Shown here one piece after another: positions 41,792 to 50,347 of a stretch of 64,000 bases of DNA (position 1 is the first letter of the stretch; each line of letters starts with the position of its first letter). Position numbers and translations under genes: made by a program. The notes under the pieces were generated by a model, which was given only the letters and a program-made list of their open reading frames with translations, was not told the DNA's origin and made no database searches. Where the stretch lies: the NCBI GenBank assembly GCA_036388675.1, contig DASVRI010000045.1, positions 62,001-126,000 on the forward strand. The letters run 5' to 3'. The stretch comes from DASVUS01 sp036388675. Lineage in GTDB: Bacteria; Armatimonadota; Abditibacteriia; Abditibacteriales; Abditibacteriaceae.

Positions 41792-43792
41792 ATGTTCCTC
41801 TTTCGCTGGCTGCACAAGCGCTGGTTTGGCATTGCACTTTTCGCGGCGATTTGGTTCGTGGTGCTTTGTGTGCCGCAACTGCGTCTGCTCTTCTCCGTGC
41901 AGACAAAGGGCAGCTCGCTCGGCTTGCAGCAATATCCGTGGACGCCGCGCTTTGAAGATGAGGCGTTCTCACCGGAGAAACTGGCCCAACAGTATCCCAA
42001 CGATCTCGACATCCTGCTGATGAAGGCGCATCAGGGCAACAGCAAAGCAGGCACACAGGCCATTGACGCGTTGCTGCGCCGATTTCCCAATGACAAATTA
42101 CTGATCGCGGTGCGGCTGAAGCGTTCGCTCGGCTGGATGCGGCACGACCGCTTGGCCGGTGATCTCAGCAATCCAAACCCGCCGCCTTACGCGACACCAT
42201 CACCGGAAAAGTCGACCACGCCGCCGAATTTCACGCCACAGGAATTGCAGCGGGCGATTTCCGTCGTGCAACGAGGCCGGCAACTGGAACCCGATAACTC
42301 GTATTACGATTGGGCGTTGATCTATTTCTACATGGCTGCGTACCGTGACGAGGACGCTTATCGAGTACTCAGCAAGGCGTCGCGCAAGCCGCGTTTTGAC
42401 GATCATTCCTACGACGAAACGATTTCAACCATCGCGGCCTACGAGAAAGTGCGCCCGCTGCTGTGGGAAGAGAAACTTGGCTTTTCCAGTGCCGTCACAC
42501 TGCCGCACTACGCAAAATACCGTGATGTGGCGCGTCTGATTTCGTGGCAAATGTGGAAAGCCGAGCAGCGCGGCGAACACGCCCGTGCCATCGCAGTGCG
42601 CTCCGATTTCGCGCGCATGTGCCAGCCCATGATGCAGGGACGCAACATCATCATTGCCGGCCTGGTAGGTCGTGCCTGCCAGGCCATCATGTGGATGGGC
42701 AACCCCAAACGGCAAGTGCGTAACAACCAGAGACCAAGCGGCATGAGCACCGCCGCCTGGGGCCGTCTACGTGGCCGCCGAAGCGCACAAAACTTCGCCA
42801 CCTACGCCCGCGCACACGGACGCGCAGACATCGCAGCGGAAGTCATGCGACTCACCGTCTATGGCCAGCGCTTTCAAAACGCGAGCCGAAATTACAGCGC
42901 TTCTCTTCTCGGCGGCGAATGGTTCGGCGTTCCCTCAACGCTTAGATCGCAAATCATCAGCTTGTTGGTCCCGGCACAGGTTTCCCTCCTTCAAATCGTT
43001 TCACTGGTATCGCTGTGTTGCTTTGTATGGATGGTGACGCTGTTTTCACAACCGGCGCCATTGCAGCGATATGACGTGCTGTTGAGCACTCTTGCGGGTG
43101 CGGCTATTGCAGCCATCTCTGCCGTGGTGGGACTGCGCATCGCGATTGGAGCCCTGTCTGGGAGCACAGTGGCCCAATCGCAAAAGCAAATATTTGCAGC
43201 AATCATCTGTGTCTTTATCTTTGCTCTGGCGCCATTGATAGGTAGTGCGCTCATTCCCTGGGGCATAACATTATGGCGTATGTGGCAACAGCGTGCAGAG
43301 CTTTTCGCGCCAGCACCGGCACGCTACGAGGGCGAATCGGCGCGCCACCTGACGCGAGATTACCTGCCGCTGGCGCTGACACTGTGCATTTTGGCGCTGG
43401 GAATCATTGCTATTGGTTGCTGGATGGCCGCCCTTGTTGCATGGATTACAGATGCAACCGTGTGGGTGTTGCCGTTTGGTTCATCTGCCGGCGAGCCGCC
43501 CATCACGATTGGCGCTCCAGCACAATTTTTCGCCGGCTTTGGCGCTCTTCTTACCTTTATGCTTTACATCGGCTGGCTCATCAAGTGGCGCTGGTTCGCA
43601 CCGTTGAAGCTACGGCCATTGCTGCATGGCGCATTAGTGTGGCACCGTCAAACGCTGATTACTTATGTCATCGTTTCCAGCCTATTCTATCTGTTGCTTT
43701 CAATTGCCGCGCTGGGCCCACGCCGCGAAGCCGATGCACGCTTCAACACCTACCTGCAACGCGGCGAGATCGCGTTACTTAACATGAAATAG
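41792..43792 (+). CDS. Large membrane protein of unknown function
   Basis: 666 residues. One N-terminal helix (FGIALFAAIWFVVLCVPQLR) precedes a roughly 340-residue soluble part with TPR-like helical repeats (NDLDILLMKAHQGNSKAGTQ, ELQRAISVVQRGRQLEPDNS YYDWALIYFYMAAY). The C-terminal 280 residues hold six hydrophobic helices. No catalytic motif is seen and I recognise no family. The gene lies between the E3 gene and a lipoate-ligase-family gene on the same strand. GAGTACTC at 42363 encodes RVL. Confidence 0.75.
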   Translation: MFLFRWLHKRWFGIALFAAIWFVVLCVPQLRLLFSVQTKGSSLGLQQYPWTPRFEDEAFSPEKLAQQYPNDLDILLMKAHQGNSKAGTQAIDALLRRFPNDKLLIAVRLKRSLGWMRHDRLAGDLSNPNPPPYATPSPEKSTTPPNFTPQELQRAISVVQRGRQLEPDNSYYDWALIYFYMAAYRDEDAYRVLSKASRKPRFDDHSYDETISTIAAYEKVRPLLWEEKLGFSSAVTLPHYAKYRDVARLISWQMWKAEQRGEHARAIAVRSDFARMCQPMMQGRNIIIAGLVGRACQAIMWMGNPKRQVRNNQRPSGMSTAAWGRLRGRRSAQNFATYARAHGRADIAAEVMRLTVYGQRFQNASRNYSASLLGGEWFGVPSTLRSQIISLLVPAQVSLLQIVSLVSLCCFVWMVTLFSQPAPLQRYDVLLSTLAGAAIAAISAVVGLRIAIGALSGSTVAQSQKQIFAAIICVFIFALAPLIGSALIPWGITLWRMWQQRAELFAPAPARYEGESARHLTRDYLPLALTLCILALGIIAIGCWMAALVAWITDATVWVLPFGSSAGEPPITIGAPAQFFAGFGALLTFMLYIGWLIKWRWFAPLKLRPLLHGALVWHRQTLITYVIVSSLFYLLLSIAALGPRREADARFNTYLQRGEIALLNMK

Positions 43793-43808
43793 ATACGACT
43801 TACGCACC

Positions 43809-43878
43809 ACGAACCCGGAGCGTGAGCGACGGGCTTGTTTCAGGCCACGCAGGCCCGTTGCTCACGCTCCGGGTTCGT
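43809..43878. repeat. 70-bp palindromic element, copy 2
   Basis: Arms start ACGAACCCGGAGCGTGAGCG and reach GACGGGCTTG before a 12-base loop, with two mismatches. Same size and layout as the copy at 5865. It lies 17 bases after the membrane protein gene. Confidence 0.9.
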
Positions 43879-44058
43879 AAAAATTTCCGTCTGCGTAAGT
43901 TGCGATAGAGATGAGCCGCCGTAGGCTCGGTGCTTTTGTGATGGCGTCCGGCAGCATTCTGCCTCAAATTTTCTCTGGTGTCGCTTGGCCCGCGTCGTGC
44001 AGACGAGACACATCTAAGCATCACTTAGAATACGGCGATGCCCTTTCCCTGAAGCCAA

Positions 44059-44778
44059 ATGAAGCTGCTTGACCTGTCGTTCGAAACACCGCAAGAGAAC
44101 CTGGCGTGCGACGAAGCTCTGCTCGATTGGAGCGAGGAAGAAAGCGGCGCAGCGGTTTTGCGCTTCTGGGAATCGCCGCGCCATTTTGTGACGCTGGGCT
44201 ACACCGACGGTGCATCGCGCGAGGCCGATCGGGAAGCGTGCCGAGTACTCGACATCCCGATTCTGCGGCGTTGTAGTGGCGGTGGAACGGTGCTGCAAGG
44301 GCCGGGCTGCCTTAACTATGCCCTTGTGATGCCGATTCCACAAAGCGGGCCGCTATCCAATCTCAGCGATACCAATGGTTTCATCATGCAGCGTCACCGC
44401 GAGGTGTTAACTCAACTTCTCGGCGCGCCTGTAAGCAGTGAGGGTTTTACCGATTTAGCGATTGGCGGTCTGAAGTTTTCCGGCAATGCACAGCGTCGGC
44501 GGCGACGCACACTGCTCTTTCACGGCACGTTTTTGCTCGACTTCGATTTATCGCTCATCGAACGAGTACTCAATATGCCGTCCAAGCAACCTCAATATCG
44601 CAACACGCGTTCGCATCACGATTTTGTGACTAACATCGGCGCAACGAGAGAAAGCATCAAGCGCGTGCTACAGGAAACATGGCAGGCACATCGAGTACTC
44701 GAAAGCTGGCCGCGCGAGCGCATGGCTGCTCTGGCCGGCGGCAAGTATGCGGATGACGCGTGGAACTTCAAGTTTTAG
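44059..44778 (+). CDS. Lipoate-protein ligase A family protein
   Basis: 239 residues with the BPL/LplA/LipB catalytic fold: PQENLACDEALLDW, VTLGYTDG, ILRRCSGGGTVLQGPGCLNY and AIGGLKFSGNAQRRRRRTLL followed by FHGTFLLD. The Lys in GLKFSGNAQ contacts the acyl-adenylate. Close to sucB, whose E2 needs lipoyl-lysine, its job is probably attachment or transfer of lipoate or octanoate. It could be LplA, LipM or LipL type; there is no accessory C-terminal domain. Three GAGTACTC sites all encode RVL. Its last 11 bases overlap the convergent MFS gene. Confidence 0.9.
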   Translation: MKLLDLSFETPQENLACDEALLDWSEEESGAAVLRFWESPRHFVTLGYTDGASREADREACRVLDIPILRRCSGGGTVLQGPGCLNYALVMPIPQSGPLSNLSDTNGFIMQRHREVLTQLLGAPVSSEGFTDLAIGGLKFSGNAQRRRRRTLLFHGTFLLDFDLSLIERVLNMPSKQPQYRNTRSHHDFVTNIGATRESIKRVLQETWQAHRVLESWPRERMAALAGGKYADDAWNFKF

Positions 44779-46504
44779 AAGCGTCGGAAGAAGAGAGGCG
44801 CGGGCCGCAGCCGCCCGCATCGCAATCGGCGATGAGGTGCGACACACGCGGGCGCTCCGTTCCGATGTGAAAAGTGTAGGCTTGCTCTTCAAGTTCACGG
44901 TCGACCTGCGTCACGCGTTCGTGCTGGCGCAGATGCTCGGCCCACGACTCAACCATGAACGATTCCACATAACGACCCGGCTCCGCCAGGTCGCGAAATA
45001 GCCCCCAGCGCAAGGCTCCGTCACGACGTCGCGAGCGCCCCACCTTTTGCATCGCGGCTGCGAACTCGCCGGAGCGTTCAGGCGCAATGCAGTATTCAAC
45101 AGTCACCAATACCGGCTGATAACGGCTGTCTTCAATGCCTGTGTAAAACTCCGCAACATGCGGGCTTGGCCAGTGCTGCGATGGCGAAAGATCCGGCGCT
45201 TCTCCGGACAGGCGAAGACGTAGCGCAGCCACAATGCCGATGAACTGACCGACACTGGCCCACAACAACGCGGTTTGAATGCTGCTGCGCTGTGCCACCG
45301 CGCCCCAGAACGCCGCGCCCAGGGCCATGCCGCCCTGAAAGGCGATCATTTGCAGCGCCGCCGCGCGCGAGCGCACCCAGTCGGGTACAACGGTAATGGC
45401 TGCCGCATTGAAGGTGGACATGACCGTAATCCACGCGATGCCACCAGCCAGCATAATGCAGCACATCGGCACGAACTGGCGCGTGAGCGCCAGCCCCAGT
45501 GAAGCCAAACCATACAAGGCAATAGTAGCTGCCAGCACGACATCGTTGGAGTAGCGCGCACGCAAACGCGGCAACAGCGTCGCGCCCGCAACCGCGCCGA
45601 TGCCGCCGCAGCCCAGCAAAATGCCATACTGCGCCGCGCTGAGACCAGCCTCGCGCCGTGCCAAGAGCGGTAATAAGCCCCACTGCGCCGCCGCGCACGA
45701 AATAAAAATCACAGTGCGCGCCACGATCGTTTGCAGCGCCGAATCGTGCCGCACATAACGCCAACCGGCACGCACCGCGCCCATTACATGCTCCGAAGGG
45801 AGCACACTTTCCTGCGTCTCGCGTTTCCATCGATAAAAAACGATGAGCACTCCCATGAAAGAAAGTGCATTCAAGGCAAAAGTGGCTTGCGGCCCGCCGC
45901 GACTGATAATTAAGCCGCCCAGCGCCGGGCCAATGGCGCGTGCTCCGTGCATCGCGACGCCGCCCAGAGTTACCGCCGAGCGCAAATCGCTGCGCGGCAC
46001 CATTTCGGGAATGCTCGACATCCATGCCGGTGCCGTTAATGCACCGCCCACGCCCATGCAAAACGTGAACAGCAACAAAATCCACGGCGACATGATGTGC
46101 AAATATGTAAGAACGGCGAGAGTTCCGGCGACGCAGAGCATCCACGCCTGAGCAGCAATGAGTTGACGACGACGATCCACCACATCGGCCAGAGCACCGG
46201 CGGGCAGCGAGAGCAACAGCATGGGCAAGCCGCCGGCAGCCTGCACCAGCGCCACCATCTGCGGGCTGGGCGCCAGAGTTGTCATTAGCCAACCGGCACC
46301 GACATCGTGCATCCACGACCCCACGTTGGAAAACAAAGCCGCAATCCACAAAGCGCGAAACGTGGCATGCCGCAGCGGAGCCCACGCCGATTGCGGCGAG
46401 GCCGTTTCCGACGGTGAAATTTCAAGAGCGGTCGCTTGAGCATTCGCTTCCTGAGCACTGGCTTCCTGAGTACTCGCTTCGCGTTCCGTGGTCGGTTGGG
46501 GCAT
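44768..46504 (-). CDS. MFS exporter with C-terminal ABM-like domain
   Basis: 578 residues. After a repetitive N-terminus (EASTQEASAQEANAQ), twelve membrane helices of the MFS_3 effector/EntS-like branch run from about 45 to 450 (FRALWIAALFSNVGSWMHDV, GALADVVDRRRQL, GGVAMHGARAIGPALGGL). A soluble tail of about 125 residues (VLVTVEYCIAPERSGEFAAA, RWGLFRDLAEPGRYVESFMV) looks like an antibiotic-biosynthesis-monooxygenase-type dimeric alpha/beta barrel. Its end is Cys/Gly-rich. The substrate is unknown. GAGTACTC at 46468 lies in the N-terminal repeat. Confidence 0.88.
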   Translation of the reverse strand: MPQPTTEREASTQEASAQEANAQATALEISPSETASPQSAWAPLRHATFRALWIAALFSNVGSWMHDVGAGWLMTTLAPSPQMVALVQAAGGLPMLLLSLPAGALADVVDRRRQLIAAQAWMLCVAGTLAVLTYLHIMSPWILLLFTFCMGVGGALTAPAWMSSIPEMVPRSDLRSAVTLGGVAMHGARAIGPALGGLIISRGGPQATFALNALSFMGVLIVFYRWKRETQESVLPSEHVMGAVRAGWRYVRHDSALQTIVARTVIFISCAAAQWGLLPLLARREAGLSAAQYGILLGCGGIGAVAGATLLPRLRARYSNDVVLAATIALYGLASLGLALTRQFVPMCCIMLAGGIAWITVMSTFNAAAITVVPDWVRSRAAALQMIAFQGGMALGAAFWGAVAQRSSIQTALLWASVGQFIGIVAALRLRLSGEAPDLSPSQHWPSPHVAEFYTGIEDSRYQPVLVTVEYCIAPERSGEFAAAMQKVGRSRRRDGALRWGLFRDLAEPGRYVESFMVESWAEHLRQHERVTQVDRELEEQAYTFHIGTERPRVSHLIADCDAGGCGPRLSSSDASKT

Positions 46505-46537
46505 GTTGGTTTCTGTTGAGGAGTTGGAATTTGTGCG

Positions 46538-47524
46538 TCAGGCATTGACGAGCTTCATCATTTCTTCGGGATAGCGCCCGCCACTGGCCGCGCCCTGCGG
46601 CATCAGTTCGTTGATGCGTGATAGATCTGCTGCTGTCAGTTCCACCTCAGTGGCCGCGATGTTTTCTTGCAGATACTTGCGTCGCTTGGTGCCGGGAATC
46701 GGCACGATGTCCTCACCCTGCGCCAGCACCCATGCCAGCGCCAACTGCGCCGCAGTGATGCCTTTTTCGCGTGCCATTTCACCGATGTGCTGCACAAGCT
46801 GCAAGTTCTTGTTGAAGTTCTCGCCTTGAAAACGCGGCGACTGACGACGGTAATCATCGGCGTCCAGGTCATCAAAGCTTTGGATCTGGCCTGTCAGAAA
46901 GCCGCGCCCCAGCGGGCTGTATGCCACAAAGCCGATGCCCAGTTCACGCACGACGGGCAGCACGTCGTCGTCGGGGTCGCGGCTCCATAACGAGTACTCG
47001 GTTTGCACGGCAGTAATCGGGTGAACCGCATGGGCGCGTCGCAGCGTGCTCGGCCCGGCCTCGGATAAACCCAGAAAACGCACCTTGCCGGCTTGCACCA
47101 GTTCGCTCATGGCGCCCACGGTTTCTTCAATGGGTATGCTCTGGTCCACGCGATGCTGATAATACAGGTCGATGTGACGGACGCCCAGCCGTTGCAGCGA
47201 AGCGTCGCACGCTTGCTTTACATATTCGGGGCGGCCATTGATGCCGCGAAACGCCGGATCATTGCTGCGCTGAATGCCGAACTTCGTCGCGAGCACAACG
47301 CCGTCGCGCCTGCCCTGCAACGCTTTGCCGACAAGCTGCTCGTTGGTGAACGGGCCATACATATCGGCTGTATCAAGGAAATTGACGCCCAGTTCCAGTG
47401 CGTAGTGAATGGTGGCGAGGGATTCAGCTTCATCGCGATCACCATAGAAGTCGGACATGCCCATGCAGCCCAAACCCTGCGCTGAAACAACCAGGCCCTG
47501 CGTGCCAAGACGACGAGTTTTCAT
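46538..47524 (-). CDS. Aldo/keto reductase
   Basis: 328 residues; GGGAGG lies upstream of the ATG. Full AKR signature: catalytic Asp and Tyr in NFLDTADMYGPFTNEQLVGK, Lys in VLATKFG, His in IDLYYQHRVD; NADPH site in PIPGTKRRKYLQENI. It belongs with the AKR11/13-type oxidoreductases that reduce carbonyls. It lies 14 bases from the MFS gene start side on the same strand, perhaps co-transcribed ahead of it. GAGTACTC at 46992 encodes EYS. Confidence 0.95.
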   Translation of the reverse strand: MKTRRLGTQGLVVSAQGLGCMGMSDFYGDRDEAESLATIHYALELGVNFLDTADMYGPFTNEQLVGKALQGRRDGVVLATKFGIQRSNDPAFRGINGRPEYVKQACDASLQRLGVRHIDLYYQHRVDQSIPIEETVGAMSELVQAGKVRFLGLSEAGPSTLRRAHAVHPITAVQTEYSLWSRDPDDDVLPVVRELGIGFVAYSPLGRGFLTGQIQSFDDLDADDYRRQSPRFQGENFNKNLQLVQHIGEMAREKGITAAQLALAWVLAQGEDIVPIPGTKRRKYLQENIAATEVELTAADLSRINELMPQGAASGGRYPEEMMKLVNA

Positions 47525-47643
47525 GTAGCCTCCCGAAGCGACTTTTCTCTGGCTCGAGTACTCACTGTCTGGACGAGCGCCTACGACTCGCCCGGGGTGC
47601 TAAGAACCTCTAAGTGCGTCGTGGTTCCTTCCTTCGGGCACAA

Positions 47644-47676
47644 AATGGGCGGGAAGAATGTTTCTTCCCGCCCATT
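47644..47676 (-). terminator. Intrinsic terminator, perfect 15-bp stem
   Basis: AATGGGCGGGAAGAA is exactly inverted around TGT, 22 bases after the BON gene stop. Confidence 0.93.
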
Positions 47677-47697
47677 AACTCTACCTCTACATAGCAT

Positions 47698-47964
47698 TCA
47701 GTTGAATATACGGACACGCGTTCCATTCACTTCACGCACACCACGCACGGTCATGATCATAGCCTTGAGCTTTTCGAACTCTTTTCGCGTATCGAGCGTG
47801 CCGGCGTATTCACGAGGTGTTTTAATCTGTCCGTACAGCTCGACTACGCCGCCGTTGCAGGCGATATTCAATTCGGAAATGTCGAGCGTGCTTTTGGCGA
47901 TAGCGTGCCGCGCAGTGCGGGCCAGGGCATTGTTCTCAGTCTTGGTAGGGGCTTTGGTAGCCAT
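47698..47964 (-). CDS. BON-domain protein
   Basis: 88 residues, preceded by AAAGGAGATG. The BON pattern is clear: ALARTARHAIAKSTLDISEL, NIACNGGVVELYGQIKTPRE and MIMTVRGVREVNGTRVRIFN. BON modules bind lipids or hydrophobic ligands. Here there is no signal peptide, so it is probably cytoplasmic or a regulator subunit. Monocistronic, with its own terminator. Confidence 0.85.
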   Translation of the reverse strand: MATKAPTKTENNALARTARHAIAKSTLDISELNIACNGGVVELYGQIKTPREYAGTLDTRKEFEKLKAMIMTVRGVREVNGTRVRIFN

Positions 47965-48047
47965 GACAATTCATCTCCTTTTTGCATGATGCGTGTTGAA
48001 TAATCGCTCAACCGCAATGAACATCGTGCGCCACTGCCTTTCCCGCG

Positions 48048-48686
48048 CTACGAATCGGTGCCGTGGCGCTCCAGCCATTCTTCATACGACAGGCGCGGGA
48101 TCTGAAAAATCTCAGTCGTGTGAGTGTACCATCCTGCACCGTGCATTCGCCCCACGGCGCGCAAATTTTCTGTATGTACATACAACTTCTCGGCATCCAC
48201 CAGGTCGTCGCGAATGTGCATTTGCAGCACTTCGCCAAAGATGACGCGGTTGCGCCCGATCTCCATAGTTTGCACTTCGCGACATTCAAAGCTCACCGGC
48301 GACTGCGCAATGCGCGGCACTTTCACTTGCACTGAAACCTGAGTACTCAAACCGGCGGCTTCGATTTCACTGATCTCCGGCGGAAAGTCGACGGCACAGA
48401 TGTTCATGCTCTCGGCGATGCTTTCATCGACCAAATTAACCACGAATTCACCACTGCACCGAATGTTATGCGCGCTGTCTTTGGGCGTATCGCGGCTGCG
48501 GTCGCCGATGCCCAGCACAAGCAACGGCGGGTCGCTACCCAGCACATTGAAAAACGAAAACGGTGCCGCGTTGACACGGCCCGCTTCATCAACAGAAGTC
48601 ACCAGCGCAATCGGGCGCGGCACGACTGTGCTCACCAACAACTTATAGCGGTCGCGCGGCGCGAGTTGCGCCATGTCAAATTGCAT
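48048..48686 (-). CDS. Flavin reductase-like (FMN-binding split barrel) protein
   Basis: 212 residues. Split-barrel features: RYKLLVSTVVPRPIALVTSV, NAAPFSFFNVLGSDPPLLVL, RDTPKDSAHNI, EFVVNLVDESIAESMN and GRNRVIFGEVLQMHI. It belongs to the DIM6/NTAB flavoprotein group that binds FMN and reduces flavins or small electrophiles. It lies 37 bases from a hydrolase gene on the same strand in a cluster with a ring-cleaving dioxygenase and an FMN-dependent reductase. GAGTACTC at 48341 lies inside. Confidence 0.9.
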   Translation of the reverse strand: MQFDMAQLAPRDRYKLLVSTVVPRPIALVTSVDEAGRVNAAPFSFFNVLGSDPPLLVLGIGDRSRDTPKDSAHNIRCSGEFVVNLVDESIAESMNICAVDFPPEISEIEAAGLSTQVSVQVKVPRIAQSPVSFECREVQTMEIGRNRVIFGEVLQMHIRDDLVDAEKLYVHTENLRAVGRMHGAGWYTHTTEIFQIPRLSYEEWLERHGTDS

Positions 48687-48723
48687 CGTGATATATCTAC
48701 GGATTTGCTAAACGAAGTTGTTT

Positions 48724-49353
48724 CTAAACGAAGTTCTGCCCCAGCCATGTGGCGGCATCTTCGATTTCATCGCGGGCCAACTCGTGTCCACCGGCGTGCC
48801 AGCGCAACGAAACTTCAGCACCGAGACGTTGCAGCATCTGCGCCAGGCGCTGCGTATTTTCTGCCGGCACAATCGGGTCGCGCCGACCGGCGCCCATCCA
48901 CACACGAGTACTCGATAAATCGGGGTCTTGCTCTGGGACGAGCGGCACCATCGAGCGCAGAAGCACCGCGCCTCGCAGCACACCGGGCGCCAGCAACAAT
49001 GTGCTGCCCGCAATGTTAGCACCGTTGGAATAGCCGGCGGCAAAAATCTTTTGCGCATCAATCTCGTAAGCTATGCCTGCGGCAGTGACGAAATCGACCA
49101 GTTCGTGGGTGCGCGCCTTCAAGTCTTCAACATCGAAGACGCCTTCGCGCAATCGCCGGAAAAAACGAGGCATGCCGTTTTCGAGCACCTTGCCGCGCGG
49201 ACTGAGCAGCGCCGCCGTCGGTAGCAAAGCGCGACCAATGTCGAGCAAGTCGTCTTCGGTTCCGCCTGTGCCGTGCAGCAGTAGCAGCGTGCGCCGGTCA
49301 CCATTTTGCGCCGGCACGAAGCGATGCACAAAACTTAAATCGTGAGTACTCAT
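48724..49353 (-). CDS. Alpha/beta hydrolase, MhqD/phospholipase-carboxylesterase type
   Basis: 209 residues. Catalytic triad visible: Ser in AAGYSNGANIAG, Asp in GAGRRDPIVPAENTQ, His in HAGGHELARDE; oxyanion segment LLLHGTGGTEDDLLDIG. MhqD-like hydrolases sit with glyoxalase-type dioxygenases in bacterial quinone-resistance operons. Here the start codon overlaps the stop of exactly such a dioxygenase gene (ATGA), and GAGTACTC forms codons 2-4. A 12-base sequence at the stop codon is repeated 16 bases on. Confidence 0.9.
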   Translation of the reverse strand: MSTHDLSFVHRFVPAQNGDRRTLLLLHGTGGTEDDLLDIGRALLPTAALLSPRGKVLENGMPRFFRRLREGVFDVEDLKARTHELVDFVTAAGIAYEIDAQKIFAAGYSNGANIAGSTLLLAPGVLRGAVLLRSMVPLVPEQDPDLSSTRVWMGAGRRDPIVPAENTQRLAQMLQRLGAEVSLRWHAGGHELARDEIEDAATWLGQNFV

Positions 49354-50297
49354 GATGTCGAGTGCGGCAGTTTTACTGGCAGCAGAACCGTCTCGATGCG
49401 TGCGCGATGCGGCTCCAGTGGCGGCGGTAATTTCAACTGTGTTCCCAGTTCCGCAACCGCTTCATCAACGGTGAAACCCGGATTATCAGTAGCAAGTTCA
49501 AAGAGCACTCCGCCCGGTTCGCGAAAGTAGATGGAATGAAAATATGTCCTGTCCATCACGGGCGACACGTTGTAGCCCAGGCGCGCAATTTCGGCGTGCC
49601 ACATCGCCTGAGACGCATCGTCCGGTACGCGCCACGCCACATGATGAACATTGCCCACGGCAACCTGGCCCCGTTGTGCATCGGGCTGGCACAGCACATC
49701 GAGCAACGTGCCGGGGCTGCCGTCGCCCGTTTCATAACGAAAGCGATTGTCTTCCTGCGTCGCAAGACGAAAGCCCATGGTATGGGTAAGCAACTGTGCC
49801 GTGCGCTCATAGCCTTCTTCGCACATCGCAACGCTGTGAAAACCACGGATCGAGTACTCGGGTGGAACCGGTGAAGCCTGCCACGGCTCACGCTCATCAA
49901 CGGCTGAAGCCACGAGTTCCAGTTGCATTCCGTCGGCGTCCTGGAAACTCAGCACACTTTCGCCAAAGCGTGTGGTCTGCTCGGTTGCAACGCCGTGTTC
50001 TTGTAAGCGCCTCTGCCAGGTGGAAAGCGCATCGGCAGGAACAGAGAACGCGGTAACATTGACCTGACCGGTTCCTTTGCGTCCCTGTCGCGCACCGGGC
50101 CAGGCAAAGAACGTGAGAACAGAACCGGGACGTCCCAGTTCATCGCCGTAATAGAGATGATAGGCGCCGGGATCATCGAAGTTCACCGTCAGCTTAACCA
50201 GCCGCAGCCCGAGTAAATTGCAGTAGAAGTCGATGTTACCCTGCGCATCACTACAAATCGCCGTGACATGATGAATGCCCGGAATGTCTTCGTCCAT
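49350..50297 (-). CDS. Ring-cleaving dioxygenase, MhqO/glyoxalase family
   Basis: 315 residues from MDEDIPGIHHVTAICSDAQG, with GGGAGGC upstream. Two vicinal-oxygen-chelate halves. Metal ligands: His in GIHHVT, His in VGNVHHVAWRV, Glu in GGVLFELATDNPGF. Close to MhqA/MhqO hydroquinone-specific dioxygenases. It starts a coupled pair with the MhqD-like hydrolase and follows the FMN reductase gene by about 50 bases on the same strand. Likely role: detoxification of quinols and other electrophiles. GAGTACTC at 49852 encodes EYS. Confidence 0.92.
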   Translation of the reverse strand: MDEDIPGIHHVTAICSDAQGNIDFYCNLLGLRLVKLTVNFDDPGAYHLYYGDELGRPGSVLTFFAWPGARQGRKGTGQVNVTAFSVPADALSTWQRRLQEHGVATEQTTRFGESVLSFQDADGMQLELVASAVDEREPWQASPVPPEYSIRGFHSVAMCEEGYERTAQLLTHTMGFRLATQEDNRFRYETGDGSPGTLLDVLCQPDAQRGQVAVGNVHHVAWRVPDDASQAMWHAEIARLGYNVSPVMDRTYFHSIYFREPGGVLFELATDNPGFTVDEAVAELGTQLKLPPPLEPHRARIETVLLPVKLPHSTS

Positions 50298-50347
50298 GAC
50301 GCCTCCCGAGATACTTGTTCCTGTCTGATGCCGCACTTACTTGCTGT

